In this document: positions 50,701 to 61,509 of the stretch, in pieces
Numbering within the stretch: the stretch's first letter is position 1
Layout of the letters: each line of letters opens with the position of its first letter
Origin: Panopea generosa
Taxonomy: Eukaryota > Mollusca > Bivalvia > Adapedonta > Hiatellidae
Assembly (NCBI GenBank): GCA_029582155.1
Contig: CM055897.1
Location: forward strand, 10,406,482-10,470,481
Direction of reading: 5' to 3'
DNA length: 64,000 nucleotides
Program-made: the position numbers and the translations under genes
Notes under the pieces: model-generated
What the model was told of the DNA's origin: nothing
Database searches by the model: none
The model's input: only the letters and a program-made list of their open reading frames with translations

Positions 50701-53700
50701 AAAGGGTCATAACTGTGCCAAAATGCAATCAAGAGTTATGGTTCTTGTCTGTTTGTGTTCCAATGATGATGATGAACACACATGCGAAGTTTCATTCACA
50801 TCCAATGAGTGGTTGCATAGACATCTTAAACTTAAAGTTTAACCTTGGCGATGCCGACGACGCTGCCGGGATCATGGCAATAGCTCTCCTTGGACTTCTT
50901 CCCGGCGTGCTAAATATGCGGGTGCTTAAATGCACACAAGATCAAATAGTGCAATTTTTAAGGTTTCAAAGATCCATAACTGTGACATTAATTAGCCGGT
51001 CTGAGAATCGTTGCATCTTTTAAACCATTTTATTATTTTCCCCTTACTTTTTTACCAGTTCAAACAATAAGCAATATCATCATAAAAAAAAAACAAATAC
51101 AAAAAAATATTCTATTTTACCTACAACTTCCTGACTCAAGTTTTCAGGAACAGAATGTGTCTGCACTCTTCCCTCCAGAACACCAAAAAGGGTCTTGAAA
51201 CATTTGTGATAATACTTTGTCACCTTCGAAACAGTGAACACAGATATCCTTGACTGGTTAAAGGTCAAATAATACTTCCATAGTTTTGTGTTTGCTGGGT
51301 GAATAAACAACAACTGTTCCAATTCCTTACTAATCTTTGTTGCATCAGAAATTTCACTGTTTAGTTCTAATTTAGTTAGTAACAGATCAATATTTGCTGG
51401 ATTGGATTCCAAAGCTTTATCAAGGATACTTAACTTCTTCTCCAAAACAGTTCTGCTAGTATGCCTCAATATATCCTGCTGTACCAATGACTCTTTTTCG
51501 GAATATTTTTCATCTAAACCAATGGAATCCTGAAACTTTACGAAGTCAAGCCATAGTTGAATATCATTTGGTGATTCTCTTATTTTTCTGTTGAACTCGG
51601 CAACTTTATATCTGCTTGGATTAGAATTACTATATGGCTGTTCCTCACACTTATCCAGTTCAGTGAGTGCTCTCCCTTTAACATACATACTGGTACCCGT
51701 GTCTAATATCTGTTCTCTGACATCAAATCCTTCTTCATGTGCTGGGCCATCACTTGATTCTACCTTAATGTACTGTTCATCTACTCCTAATTCTCCCTTG
51801 CTTGCTCCCCCTTCTGACACAATAAGCCCTTCAGCACCCATTCTTATCAAGTTTCTGTTCTCTTTTCCAAAATACCTATTACTGACAGTTTTACCTGATT
51901 TCTGTTTACTTTTATTACCAAACATTATCTGCTGTCTTCCATGTAATCCCAGGTAGTTAGGATGAAATAGTTTGTATCTGGCGACGTGAAGTTTGTACAG
52001 CGATCCATAAGTCCAGCTGTTTTTGTCGGCACAGCGGTCAAGTCGAAATGCACGATGTGGGGGCAAATCATCAGTCTCCTCTATAAATATCTTATTGCTG
52101 GGATAAAGATTTGGTCTGGAAGATAAAAAATAAATAATAAACAAACCAGTGACCATGCTATGCTAAACAATTCTATAAATTTATTTAAAAATATGGAAGA
52201 TATAGAGCAGATACAAATGTTTATCTGATGAACGGATGTAATGACGGACAGAATTGGGCTAGTCAGTACAGGCTTAATTACAAGAATCAGTTCAACAACT
52301 GACTTCCACACCATCTGTCTTGAAATGGAGTACTTAAACTTTTTCATTGTGTTTAGAAGCCATTTTCATCGTGACAGGCTGTATATGGCATACATAATTT
52401 TGTTGGTTGTGGAAGACCTCTGAATAAATCTAAGCACAACTGCTGTCCTTCCGCAAGTACCTGGCAAACTTTTCACATAAAGATTTTTTACCAAGCTTGG
52501 CTCAAACCCACATCTTCAGTGGTGAGAGGTAAGTGGTTATTTGATGACAGTGGCCTAGGCCACTCAGCCATGGAGGAGCCACGACATAAGGATTAAACTA
52601 GCGGTAATACAGTTGTATTTAGTAATGTACAAGTTCATATGGACCTGTAAAATTTATAACAAAATTTCTCTTACAAATCATGTTTTGGATCCTTATGTAT
52701 TTTGATATCTTCTTTTTCTTTTCTGTGCTTTTTTTGTTTATGCTTGTGTTTCTTTTTTTTCTTTTTCAGCATCCTGTCAACAGATTCATCACTCGACGTA
52801 TATCTTTTGTCCTTCTTTCGTTTCCTCCCATAATCATGTTTATCATCAGATTCATCACTATTATAAGACTGTTCCCTTTTTACAATGATGTCCTTTTTCG
52901 TTATTCCTGAATGCTCTATTTCTTTCTTGTCTTTTTTGTGTCGACTTCTTTCATTATATTCACGGCTATGTTTCTCTTTTCTGTCTTTTTTCTTTTCTTT
53001 TTCTTTTATTATTTGTCTTCTTTCACATTCATAATCTGGTAAGCTTGAATCTGAAGAAAGCTGATTGGCATCTGCTTTACTCACTGGGTTCTTTTCAACA
53101 TGGCCACTGTCAAAAATTTCAATTTAGAGCAACTTTATTATTTTTATTATTGTATGGTCTATATATTTTATAACTAAATTATATTCACACTAACTAACAC
53201 TGAAAGATGACATAAATATATTAACTTTTTGGCCAAATAGAATTTTAGTAATGACAAAACAATAAAAAGAATCACCAAATGAAAATTGTGATCAACTTTT
53301 ATTTTTTTTTTTAATGGGGTATAATGCCATTTTCAACACATTTCAGGTTATATGGTTTTATTGGTGGAAGAAAACCTCAGTATACATCTGAATAGAACCA
53401 TCGTCTTTCTGCAAGTATCTGGCAAACTTTCTCACATAAACTTTTGAAGTGAGCAGGACTGAACCTATGACCTTAGTGGTGAGCGGTGAGATGGCATATA
53501 GGACCTTGAAATAATTGAACTTGTTGAAATCTAAACAGTTTCTTTACCATTGGATGCCTCAATCCCTAAAACAAGTTGACCCCATTTCACTTAACATAGC
53601 AAACTTGTGTAAATCTAAGATTTAAATAAGAATAACAAGACAACTTCAGATGTTTTATTACTTAGGCTCCTGAAAGTTCTTAACATGATGATGTTAGTGG

Positions 53701-56138
53701 AACAGTAAATGAATTTTGTGATCATTTGTAAGTTACAAACACTAATAATCTTTTATTTTTCTTTCTAAAACATAATTAAAGAACTACTGCTTATCAATCT
53801 AGAAAAAATCTCAATGAAAAAGTATTTTTAATCAATTAAAACATTGTTCAAAAACTTAAAGCACAGCTTTATAGATAATAATAATTATCCTGCCTAGTCT
53901 GTTACAAAGTTGTCATTCTTGGTTAGTTTTATGTAGCAAATTTGAAGTTCACACATCAGATAACTATTATTTTGCTTTTTTAATAAGTAATTTTTGTTGG
54001 AAACTCAAATTCAATTTTAAAGCAACATAACCAGTAAGTTATACCATTTTAATGTCATAACAAAAACTGTNNNNNNNNNNNNNNNNNNNNNNNNNNNNNN
54101 NNNNNNNNNNNNNNNNNNNNNNNNNNNNNNNNNNNNNNNNNNNNNNNNNNNNNNNNNNNNNNNNNNNNNNNNNNNNNNNNNNNNNNNNNNNNNNNNNNNN
54201 NNNNNNNNNNNNNNNNNNNNNNNNNNNNNNNNNNNNNNNNNNNNNNNNNNNNNNNNNNNNNNNNNNNNNNNNNNNNNNNNNNNNNNNNNNNNNNNNNNNN
54301 NNNNNNNNNNNNNNNNNNNNNNNNNNNNNNNNNNNNNNNNNNNNNNNNNNNNNNNNNNNNNNNNNNNNNNNNNNNNNNNNNNNNNNNNNNNNNNNNNNNN
54401 NNNNNNNNNNNNNNNNNNNNNNNNNNNNNNNNNNNNNNNNNNNNNNNNNNNNNNNNNNNNNNNNNNNNNNNNNNNNNNNNNNNNNNNNNNNNNNNNNNNN
54501 NNNNNNNNNNNNNNNNNNNNNNNNNNNNNNNNNNNNNNNNNNNNNNNNNNNNNNNNNNNNNNNNNNNNNNTATAACTGTAACAGAAAATGTAACAGGAAG
54601 AGAAAAATATGCAGCCAGTCAGGGACTCACACCCAGGACCTTTCGCTTACAGGGCAAATGCTCTACCGACTGAGCTTGGACCGTTTACATACATTTCTCT
54701 CCTGCTAGGTAAAGTACACACTGTGACATAATATTAAAGCAAAAATTGTGAAATGTATGTGTTGTCAAATGTATTTTTACAGTATGGTTATGGGGCATAT
54801 TTATTTGCCTACAGACAGTTAACCACGCTATACAGAGTGTTTGCTGTGAATAACTCCAAATGGAAATCAATTGTACTTGACAAAGTACTGAAATTGTTCT
54901 TTTTTATAAGAACCTACAGGTATATTATATATATATTTGAAAATACAAATTCCTTGGTTGTATATTATATGACTTGCTTATAAATGTCTCTTCTTCTTCT
55001 TCTTCTTCTTCTTCCTATTACTGGCCACATTCAACTGTCTGAATATTCTGCCAAGGATTGCGCATGAAGAGGAAATAAAGAAATAAAAAGTGGAAGTATA
55101 TACAGTGAATTTTAAAACAAATAATATTAAACTAATAAAGCTACAATAATTAAACTACTCTTAAACTATCTCAAAAGTTAAGGAATAACTAACATACCTA
55201 ATGTTTGATTGCAACTTCCTCACTTCATCCTGAAATTCAACGAATTTTTTGGCTGTGTCAGTTGTGAAACTTTTGTTTTCTAACCAGTCAAAATCTGTAA
55301 TTAAGTACATGTACTGTAACACTACACAGGTAAGATTTTAAAAAATATGTATATGACGCATTGTTACTGTAAATCTAGTAGGAATTAGCACCACATGATA
55401 TATAAAAAGTTCAATGTAATATACACATACAAATGCAATTATAAAGAGTATCTTACAATTACACTTAAAAGAAGTATTGGTATTAACAAATATTGGCCAA
55501 AAGTAGATTGTCGCCATTTCATTTCTCATTTTATTTGTTTCTTGTCTTTTTTTCTGCAATCATATTTTAATCTAGATAGTTTTGAGCCGACCTGAAAACG
55601 GTTTGAGGCGGTCAATTTGGACACTGACCAGTTCTTAATGAAATTTCTATACAAACAAACAAAGTAATTTAATCATCTAATTCTATTTCTTTCAAATTAA
55701 AAGATAACACTATTACAGGTGTTAGAATTGATTGGGACTACTATAGTCTTTTTATAGTCTTTTCATGAGACGAGTTGTCTCAAAATAAGCGACGATTTGT
55801 GTCACAGATACAGCTATAGAGATACAACGTAACCCAAGTTGAGCAGACTCAGCCTAGTGGCAATGCATATCATTTTGGCAGAAAAGTGCCCGTTACTTTC
55901 GTGACATAGCGCGAATATACATGACATTTGCTAAAATATTTCAATTCTTACCTTTATTTGCTGTGGCAGTCGGTGGGGGTTCTTGTAATTGACTGTTAGC
56001 AGATGGAAAAAGTGATGATGGTATAGTTTCTTTTTTAATAAAAGCCGCTGGTATAGGAAATAATGGATAAACGGTTTTAACATCGTCCGAAATACCTTTC
56101 GGTTTGTCTTCGTCCTCCATTTTGGCCCTTCGGAACAT
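35775..56138 (-). CDS. NRDE2: NRDE2, nuclear exosome and splicing regulator
   Basis: NRDE2 is a nuclear HAT-repeat protein that binds the helicase MTR4, restrains exosome decay and, in human cells, limits intron retention (family knowledge). Exons on the minus strand: 56138-55952, 55294-55198, 53106-52675, 52115-51121, 49949-49686, 49009-47591, 44088-43967, 42885-42814 and 35900-35775. All borders are GT-AG and every phase joins, giving 1237 residues (human about 1160). Visible in order: LFPIPAAF, FDWLENKSF, a lysine-rich low-complexity stretch (exon 3), the MTR4-binding region with SWTYGSLYKLHVARYK (exon 4), HAT repeats (FNRKIRESPNDIQLWLDFV), FWDSG..GAHGW, HHWLPWKPD and DEDCEDVERLVLFDD, and the tail DLMTEKELRVQLPVEEL. 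ATG 56138 is the first in frame; 56120 is an alternative. An upstream reading starting at GTG (56228) was not used. The gap lies in intron 2, but phases across it agree. Confidence 0.93.
36935..42813 (-). repeat. 43-bp satellite copied from NRDE2 exon 8 end and 5' splice site
   Basis: About 135 units fill most of NRDE2 intron 8. Minus-strand consensus: TATTACAGGGCTGTACAGCA, then GTGTCCCTGGGTCAAG, then GTGAGTG. The first 36 bases match the last 36 coding bases of exon 8 (42849-42814), and the final seven match the start of intron 8. The array begins at the exon itself with no spacer. Many central units read TTGAGT or ATGAGT in place of GTGAGT, while TATTACAG is mostly kept. Between about 37330 and 38190 there are higher-order blocks with a CTTCCTCAGGGA variant. 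Blocks with GACGCAGTTGTACAGCATTT recur near 39254, 39848, 40527, 40948, 41123 and 41767. Confidence 0.95.
42814..42885 (-). other. NRDE2: NRDE2 exon 8, source of the satellite
   Basis: A 72-base exon in phase 0 at both ends: acceptor TATTCCAG at 42886, donor AAG|GTGAGTG at 42813. It encodes 24 residues ending GVYYRAIQQCPWVK, aligning with the GVFYKALQNCPWAK stretch of vertebrate NRDE2. If the intron were retained, reading would continue 29 codons through repeat copies to a TGA at 42726-42724. Confidence 0.92.
43088..43295. repeat. 34-bp minisatellite, about 6 copies
   Basis: Near-perfect units of CTGATTGGCTACATCTAGCA followed by ATAATAGCAACTCA, in NRDE2 intron 7. Confidence 0.93.
44760..46396. 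mobile_element. TTAA-flanked non-autonomous DNA element
   Basis: The ends GGAGGAATATACCTTTTAAA and TTTAAAAGGTATATTCCTCC are inverted repeats of about 28 bases. TTAA flanks at 44756-44759 and 46397-46400 suit a piggyBac- or Kolobok-type mechanism. Inside are a near-palindrome (44917-45240) and two diverged direct copies of about 550 bases (from about 45285 and 45865) that share GACGTAGGGT-like and TTTGGCGTTCGT-like stretches. No transposase is visible. It lies in NRDE2 intron 6. Confidence 0.8.
44917..45240. repeat. Imperfect palindrome inside the TTAA element
   Basis: The left arm AGTGAAATGTGGACATCAC ... GCAGTGAAAAGCCAC pairs with the right arm GTGGCTTTTCACTGC ... GTGATGTTCACATTTCACT. Arms are about 134 bases with a spacer near 56 bases. 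Confidence 0.8.
46401..46891. mobile_element. Second TTAA-flanked foldback element
   Basis: The ends AGCAACACATCCACGTTTGA and, inverted, AGCAAGACATCCACTTTTAA begin arms of up to about 200 bases that include GAGCACATTTCCCATACA. TTAA flanks are at 46397-46400 (shared with the neighbouring element) and 46892-46895. It has no coding capacity. Confidence 0.82.
47324..47508. mobile_element. 'CAGTCAAACCTGT' MITE, third copy
   Basis: Contains TATACAGTCAATAGTG, GGCAGGTGGCTGCTTAATAC and the end TAATAGAGGTGACC ... ACAGGTTTGACAGTA. It lies in NRDE2 intron 6, just before exon 6. Confidence 0.65.
49184..49228. repeat. Poly-T / poly-G homopolymer tract
   Basis: A T run of nearly 30 bases followed by a G run with two early interruptions, in NRDE2 intron 5. 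Such tracts are hard to sequence, so the lengths are unreliable. Confidence 0.9.
50130..50960. repeat. Dispersed repeat family C, opposite orientation
   Basis: Two to three diverged modules share ATAACTCCAACATTA, TATATAACTACTGTGTAAGT and CAAGATCAAATAGTGCAATT. They enclose a CpG-containing GGCGATGCCGACGACGCTGC segment near 50847. They fill NRDE2 intron 4; no exon is implied. Confidence 0.6.
52420..52590 (-). repeat. tRNA-derived SINE, family D
   Basis: The minus strand begins ATGGCTGAGTGGCCTAGGCC, a tRNA-Ser/Leu-like A-box arm, then ATGTGGGTTTGAGCCAAGC as B box. The body has TGTGAAAAGTTTGCCAGG and CGGAAGGACAGCAG. It lies in NRDE2 intron 3. Confidence 0.65.
53330..53500 (-). repeat. SINE family D, second copy
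   Basis: Shares the body TGCAAGTATCTGGCAAACTT and the reversed head AGTGGTGAGCGGTGAG with the 52420 copy; the tRNA part is more decayed. It lies in NRDE2 intron 2. Confidence 0.6.
54071..54570. other. Assembly gap (500 N)
   Basis: Exactly 500 undetermined bases inside NRDE2 intron 2. The round length suggests a placeholder of unknown true size. Confidence 1.
54604..54685 (-). repeat. tRNA-Thr-like sequence (relic or SINE head)
   Basis: The minus strand has AGCTCAGTCGGTAGAGCA (D arm) and an anticodon stem-loop TTTGC-CCTGTAA-GCGAA, which would give anticodon TGT. The T arm contains GGGTGTGAGTCCC. The acceptor arms do not pair, so I do not call a functional tRNA. Confidence 0.45.
54989..55015. 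repeat. (CTT)n microsatellite
   Basis: Eight or nine CTT units in NRDE2 intron 2. Confidence 0.9.
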
Positions 56139-56264
56139 CTCGTTTCGTTGGTTCTTGGTTACCTTCGTTTTATTAAACTCTGAGAACCAGCTTTGTATTT
56201 TAGCGCCGTCTAGTGACGAGCAAGTCACAGGAAGTAAACAAAAATGTACATGACGTAATTTGTT
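56139..56264. promoter_or_regulatory. NRDE2-ATG14 bidirectional promoter region
   Basis: Only 126 bp separate the NRDE2 start codon (minus) from the ATG14 start codon (plus). An ETS-like CAGGAAGTA lies at 56228-56236 and a CRE-like TGACGTAA at 56251-56258. Both site types are frequent in divergent housekeeping promoters. No TATA box is seen. Confidence 0.6.
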
Positions 56265-56458
56265 ATGGAAGAAAACAGCTGTAGTGAAAGTTCAGCCCCA
56301 TTAGAATTCAATAATGATGCACTAATTGAAAGTTCTGGTGGTCTTACAGTAGCAGTTGAACGATGTCCACTTTGTTCTGAATCAAAACGACCATTTTACT
56401 GTAAGAAATGTGTTGACAGCGGAAAGTTCATTCATTCAAATGCAACATACCCTGACAG
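56265..56458 (+). CDS. ATG14: ATG14 (Barkor), exon 1 only
   Basis: ATG14 is the subunit that directs the class III PI3-kinase complex (VPS34, VPS15, Beclin 1) to autophagosome formation sites at the ER. The exon encodes 64 residues plus two bases. The sequence VAVERCPLCSESKRPFYCKK continues CVDSGKFI and matches the vertebrate ATG14 N-terminal cysteine motif (CPLC then CxxC), which is needed for ER targeting. ATG 56265 is the first after an in-frame TAA at 56256. The exon appears to end at AG|GCAAGT, a strong GC-type donor. The coiled coil and BATS domain lie on later exons outside the window. Intron 1 exceeds 7.5 kb and holds an LTR retrotransposon. Confidence 0.85.
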
Positions 56459-56624
56459 GCAAGTAAACCACTTAACAACTTCATTTTGAAAGGACTATAT
56501 GGCTGGAATCTATGTATGCTAATCATTTACAGTATAAAAACCACTGATATAAAGTATGTTCATTGATCTTGGTCTGTTGATACAATTCTTAGTTTTTAAT
56601 TAACAATTTCTATTGGTTTTATTG

Positions 56625-56765
56625 CGAAGTAAGCCGAGAGCTTATGAATTACTCCTAAATGAGTATGTTCCTGGACTGAGTATTGTTTTAGAGATCAAAA
56701 GACATCAGTATTGAGTCTGAGATTATAGCTGCAACCTCTGACCTGAGCTTCCAACACTACCCTCT
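56625..56765 (-). repeat. SINE family A, decayed minus copy
   Basis: GGACTGAGTATTGTTTTAGA and GCTGCAACCTCTGACC resemble the other minus copies, at lower identity. It lies in ATG14 intron 1. Confidence 0.5.
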
Positions 56766-57004
56766 TACATTATTTTTTTTAGTACATAGAGCTATAGAAG
56801 AAAGACCAATACTTAACCAGAATAACACTTATATGGTTTGCTGAACAATTCAAGATTTTCCCATGTCAAAAAAGGTGACAACAGCTGTAATACCATAGCC
56901 CTGAACTCCTTAATACTTTAATAGGTTCCTTTATTATGTCCATTGGCTATAAATATGATGAAATGTCTTGCCATTCAGTGGCTGTAAAATTAACCCTTTA
57001 CATT

Positions 57005-57009
57005 AAGTC
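57005..57009. other. Target site duplication, left (AAGTC)
   Basis: Identical to 61688-61692 on the far side of the element, so this is one clean insertion event. Confidence 0.9.
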
Positions 57010-57187
57010 TGTAGTAATACCCAGGTGCCAGTCTACTTACCATATGCGCATGCTCCAGGAATCCCCGCCTTATGTTAAGATTCTTCCCAGAATAAACTTA
57101 GATCTTGTAGCATATACACGTGTTGTGTTATACCTTCCCTTTTACTTAAGGCCTACTTGATTATACGCTCTACCAGACTTAAATACA
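57010..57187 (+). repeat. 5' LTR, 178 bp
   Basis: Runs from TGTAGTAATACCCAGG to AAATACA, so TG...CA. It differs from the 3' LTR at four positions (57080, 57123, 57181, 57182), about 98% identity. Confidence 0.95.
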
Positions 57188-57203
57188 TGGTGACAGAAGT
57201 GTT
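57188..57203 (+). other. Primer binding site
   Basis: TGGTGACAGAAGTGTT follows the 5' LTR without a gap. TGGTGNCAGAAGTG resembles the complement of a tRNA-Leu 3' end; the tRNA identity is inferred. Confidence 0.7.
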
Positions 57204-57251
57204 GGTTGATAAAGGAACTCACGTGAAAGTGCCATTGTGTATAAAATAGAT

Positions 57252-60200
57252 ATGGAACTTAACGGTATCTTACCTCCAAGAATGGATTGGGACTCTACAA
57301 ATTTACCGGATGCATGGGATAAATTTGAGAGACACGTTAAGTTAATGATCACTGGTCCTCTTAAAGGGAAATCAGAAGAGGAGTAAATCGCGTACCTCTT
57401 ACTATGGATTGGCGACAAGGGCAGAGACATTCACTCTACATGGACAAACATTTCCGAAAAAGACGAAAAGAAAATCCAGACATACTATGACAAATACCGT
57501 GCGTTTGTACAGCCAAAACTGAACCCAATTTTTGCGAGATATAAGTTCTACAATCAGACACAGGGCGTTGATACCATTGACTCTTTTTTAACCAGACTGA
57601 GACTATGTGCAAAAGAGTGCAGTTTCGACAACCAAGACGAAATGATCAGGGATCGAATAGTGTTCGGCACTAACTCAATGAAAGTCAGAGAAAAGCTCAT
57701 CAACGAAGGTGCAGCTTTAACAATGGACAAAGCAGTACAAATCGCGCAAAATTTCGAGTATTCGAAGCAGCAACTTTCGTCAATGACTATGAGCAGCAGT
57801 TCGGAAGGAAACGACGTACACAACGTTAAGCGGCACCAACGGCACAACACGAGGGACCGACGACCAAGGCCAAAGACGAAATGGGAACAGGACAACACAC
57901 AACAGAAGTGCAGAAACTGTGGGACACCACACCATTTCAAAAGCGAGTGTCCGGCAAAAGGGAAACGATGCCACGGATGTAATAAACTGAACCATTTTCA
58001 AACGGTGTGTCGATCCAGCGGGAACGAAGTACACGCAGTCAAATGTGACAAAAGTGATTCGAGTGATTACGATTCGGATTTTTATGTATATACGGTACAC
58101 AATTTTGATTCTCGACCCGACTGCGCATCCCTTTCACTTTCTGTAGGCAAATCCTCATTCCCAATTACTTTCAAAATAGATACAGGTTCTCGGGTAGATA
58201 TTTTGCCATTTTCACAATACAAAAAAATGAAATGCAAAGCCCCTTTGGTACCCTCTGATAGTAGGCTATCGTCTTACACAGGTTACCCGCTCCCTGTAGT
58301 TGGAAAGGTCACGTTAACATGCAAGCATGCAGACAAATTGGTCAACGCTTGTTTTTATGTTGTAGATAGTAAAGCTCCCGCATTGTTGAGCCTTCATACA
58401 TCTATTGACCTTGGCCTGATACAACTGACCTACGCTATTGATAAACATCAGCGTCTAGACAAACAGACTGTACTGACGGAATACGGTGATATTTTCAAAG
58501 GAATTGGTTTATTCCCAGGAACATGTTATTTGCATCTTAAACCAGACGCTGTACCTGTCGTACGTCTCCCGCGACGGGTACCTGTAGCTTTACAGGACAG
58601 ACTTAAAACAGAACTTAAATCAATAGAAGACAAACAAATTATTCAGAAAGTGACTGAACCGACTGAATGGGTAAACGCTCTAGTATGCGTCGAAAAACCG
58701 ACAACTGGAAATCTACGAGTGTGTCTGGATCCTAAGGCGCTCAATGACAACATACTAAGACCTCATTACCCAATGCGAACGATAGAAGACGTAGCAGCAC
58801 GCCTAAATGGAGCTAAGTACTTTAGTGTTTTGGATGCCACTAAAGGATACTGGTCAATCAAACTGAACGACGAATCATCATATCTGACCACATTTAACAG
58901 CCCTTTTGGTCGCTACCATTATCTGCGTTTACCTATGGGAATTCGCAGCTCTCAAGACATTTTCTCAAGGAAAATTGACGAGTTCTTCGAGGACTTACCC
59001 GGTGTCACATCGATAATTGACGACTTGTTGATTTATGGAAACACTCAGCAAGAACACGACAGCAATCTTAAAAATGTCCTTTTGTGCGCTAGAGAGATGG
59101 GAATGAGATTTAACCCCGACAAATGTGTAATTAGGTCAACTGAAGTTAAGTACTTGTCATATATTAAGTTCGGAGGGTTTAAAGCCCGACCCCGAAAAAG
59201 TTTCAGCAATATTGGCCATGAAAGCACCTCAAAATAGAGTTGAATTAGAAACCCTGTTAGGAATGGTTACCTGTCTGAGCAAATTTAACTCCAACCTATC
59301 ACAGATAGGGAGTCCGATGAGAGACCTACTGAAAAAAGACGTAGAATTCATTTGGGACTGCGCACAAAACAAGGCTTTTGACAAGGTCAAAATAGCTATC
59401 ACACAAGCCCCAGTGCTAGCGTACTTTAATGCCAGGAAACCAGTCCGGCTGCAAGTCGAAGCGAGCTCTAGGGGCATTGGAGTCACGTGCCTTCAAGACG
59501 GAAAACCAATTGCTTTTGCGTCAAAGACACTGACACAGACAGAAATTGGCTATGCTCAAATCGAGAAGGAAATGTTAGCCATTTTATTTGGACTGACACG
59601 TTTCAGACAGTTCTGTTATGCTCGACATACAGTTGTCGAATCTGACCACAAACCAATTGTACCAATAATGAAAAAACCTCTAAGCAGTGCACCTCCTAGA
59701 CTACAAAGAATGTTGCTACAGTTGCAAAACTTTGACATAGAAGTCACACATGTAAGCGGCAAAAACATACCAGTTGCCGATACGTTAACACGTAACTTTG
59801 TCAAGAATACGTACTCCGATCTGACAGAAGGACTGGACGTACATATACATACAGTAATCAAAAGTCTGCCTGTAAGTGACAACAAATTGCAACAAGTTCG
59901 ACTAGCTACACAAAATGACAACCAGTTTCAAATTCTGAAATAGACTATACTCGACGGTTGGCTGGATGCGAGAATTGATTGTCCATCATCTGTGGCTAGA
60001 GTTCTGGAATCACCGGGACGAAATGTCAGTGGGGGATGACATAATATTTCAATGTCAAAAATTAGTTATCCCCAAACCATTGCGTCAAGAAATGATAAAC
60101 ACAGTTCATATCGGCCATATTGGTGTCAATAAGACGGTAAGCCGGGCACAGGATATAATGTTTTGGCCTTTAATGACAAAATACATAACTGACCACGTGT

Positions 60201-61213
60201 TAGCATGCCATTTATGCTTAACACACAGACATACAAACCCCAAACAGCCACTTAATCCCCATGACGTGCCCCATAGACCATGGCAGCATATTGCCTGTGA
60301 CCTCTTTGCCCTAGACGGTAAAGATTATTTAATTACAACCGACTATTACAGTAAGCACTTTGAAATAGACTGGCTACCGGACACAAAAAGTATCACGGTG
60401 ATACGTAAATTAAAAGTACACTTTTCCAGGTTAGGCCAGGTAGATACATTAAAAAGCGACAACGGACCTCAGTTTAGCTCAGACGAATTCGCCAAATTTG
60501 CTACAGAATGGAATTTCGAGCACGTGACATCTTCACCAGGCCATAGTCAGTCAAACGGGTTCATTGAGAAAATGGTCTCTGTAGGAAAAGGCATCCTAAA
60601 AAAAAGCAAGGCAAGCAAAACTGATCCTTACTTGCCTATTTTAGAATATCACAACACACCGCTTGATTGCGGATATTCACCAGCCCAATTACTGATGGGT
60701 AAACGACTAAAATCCGTCTTACCCACGACTGAAAAACAATTGCAACCCCAGTCAATTAATCACCAAGCTGTTATAAAGAACATGCAATACTGCAAAAATA
60801 CCCAAAAACAACATTATGATAAGGGCTCAAAACAACTCCCTATCCTCAGTGTTGGTGATTCTTGCAGAGTGCAAATGGGTAAAGTATGGGAACAGGCCAT
60901 TGTTTTAGAACAGCGTGGAGAAAGATCGTTTCTGATCAAGACTGAAGAGGGCGCAATTTAAAGGCGAAATAGACGTTTCCTGCATAAAACGCGGGAAATC
61001 TGTCCAAGCATGTATACTGACGACTGGTTGCCTACAACCTTGCAGCAACAAAGCCCTAGTCATGGAAAGTCAATTCCCCCAACTCCTGTTAATCCTGTCC
61101 ACTCATCTCGTATTGAACCCCAAAGCACAAAGCACTCAAAAAGTTCACCTACAACTGACTGTTATGCAACACACGAAGGTCAAGACCCAGAATGTTATGA
61201 AACACCCTACTGA
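57252..61213 (+). pseudogene. gag-pol of the LTR element, interrupted
   Basis: The gag part opens at ATG 57252 and meets an in-frame TAA at 57384-57386. Two CX2CX4HX4C zinc knuckles follow (57909-57950, 57972-58013), then protease with IDTGS near 58176. RT has FSVLDATKGYWSIKL, RLPMGIRSSQ and IIDDLLIYG near 59015. The frame changes near 59155-59175. RNase H reads VEASSRGIG, a Glu where the first catalytic Asp is usual, with ESDHKP later. A TAG at 59941-59943 and another frame change near 60000 precede integrase. Integrase shows the HHCC finger (H..H, CHLC) and D, D, E residues near 60298, 60460 and 60567. A TAA at 60959-60961 interrupts its C-terminus; that frame otherwise runs to 61213. The copy cannot make a complete polyprotein as read. 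Confidence 0.9.
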
Positions 61214-61493
61214 ACGCGCAGTGGTCAAGAAGTAAAATCAAACCAGTTTTTTAATAATGATCAATGGGTCAAATAAACGTTAACGAAGGCATTTATAGTG
61301 TCATGTGTATAGACAACAAAAACACATTTGTAGCAGCACATCTCTCTAAAATGTTTTGAACTTAAATGTGAAATCGAATATATTTCTTTAGTTGTTTATT
61401 AAATGTTGTATTTTATCTTAGTTACATATTCAGGCTATTTTTGTTAAACATACATTTTCTTATTTGTATTACACATACACTTTCTTATTTTAT

Positions 61494-61509
61494 TACAAAA
61501 GAAAGGAGA
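61494..61509 (+). other. Polypurine tract
   Basis: ACAAAAGAAAGGAGA lies immediately before the 3' LTR and is the expected plus-strand primer. Confidence 0.85.

Noticed and set aside
50657-51023. Possible coding frames in NRDE2 intron 4
   Set aside because: The sequence belongs to a dispersed repeat (family C and its GACGACGC segment) also seen elsewhere in the window.
54604-54685. Functional tRNA-Thr gene
   Set aside because: The anticodon loop and boxes look right, but the acceptor arms do not pair and the T arm has a mismatch. A SINE head or relic is more likely.
55941-56228. NRDE2 start at 56228
   Set aside because: The codon there is GTG. The first in-frame ATG is at 56136-56138, so the longer N-terminus is not supported.
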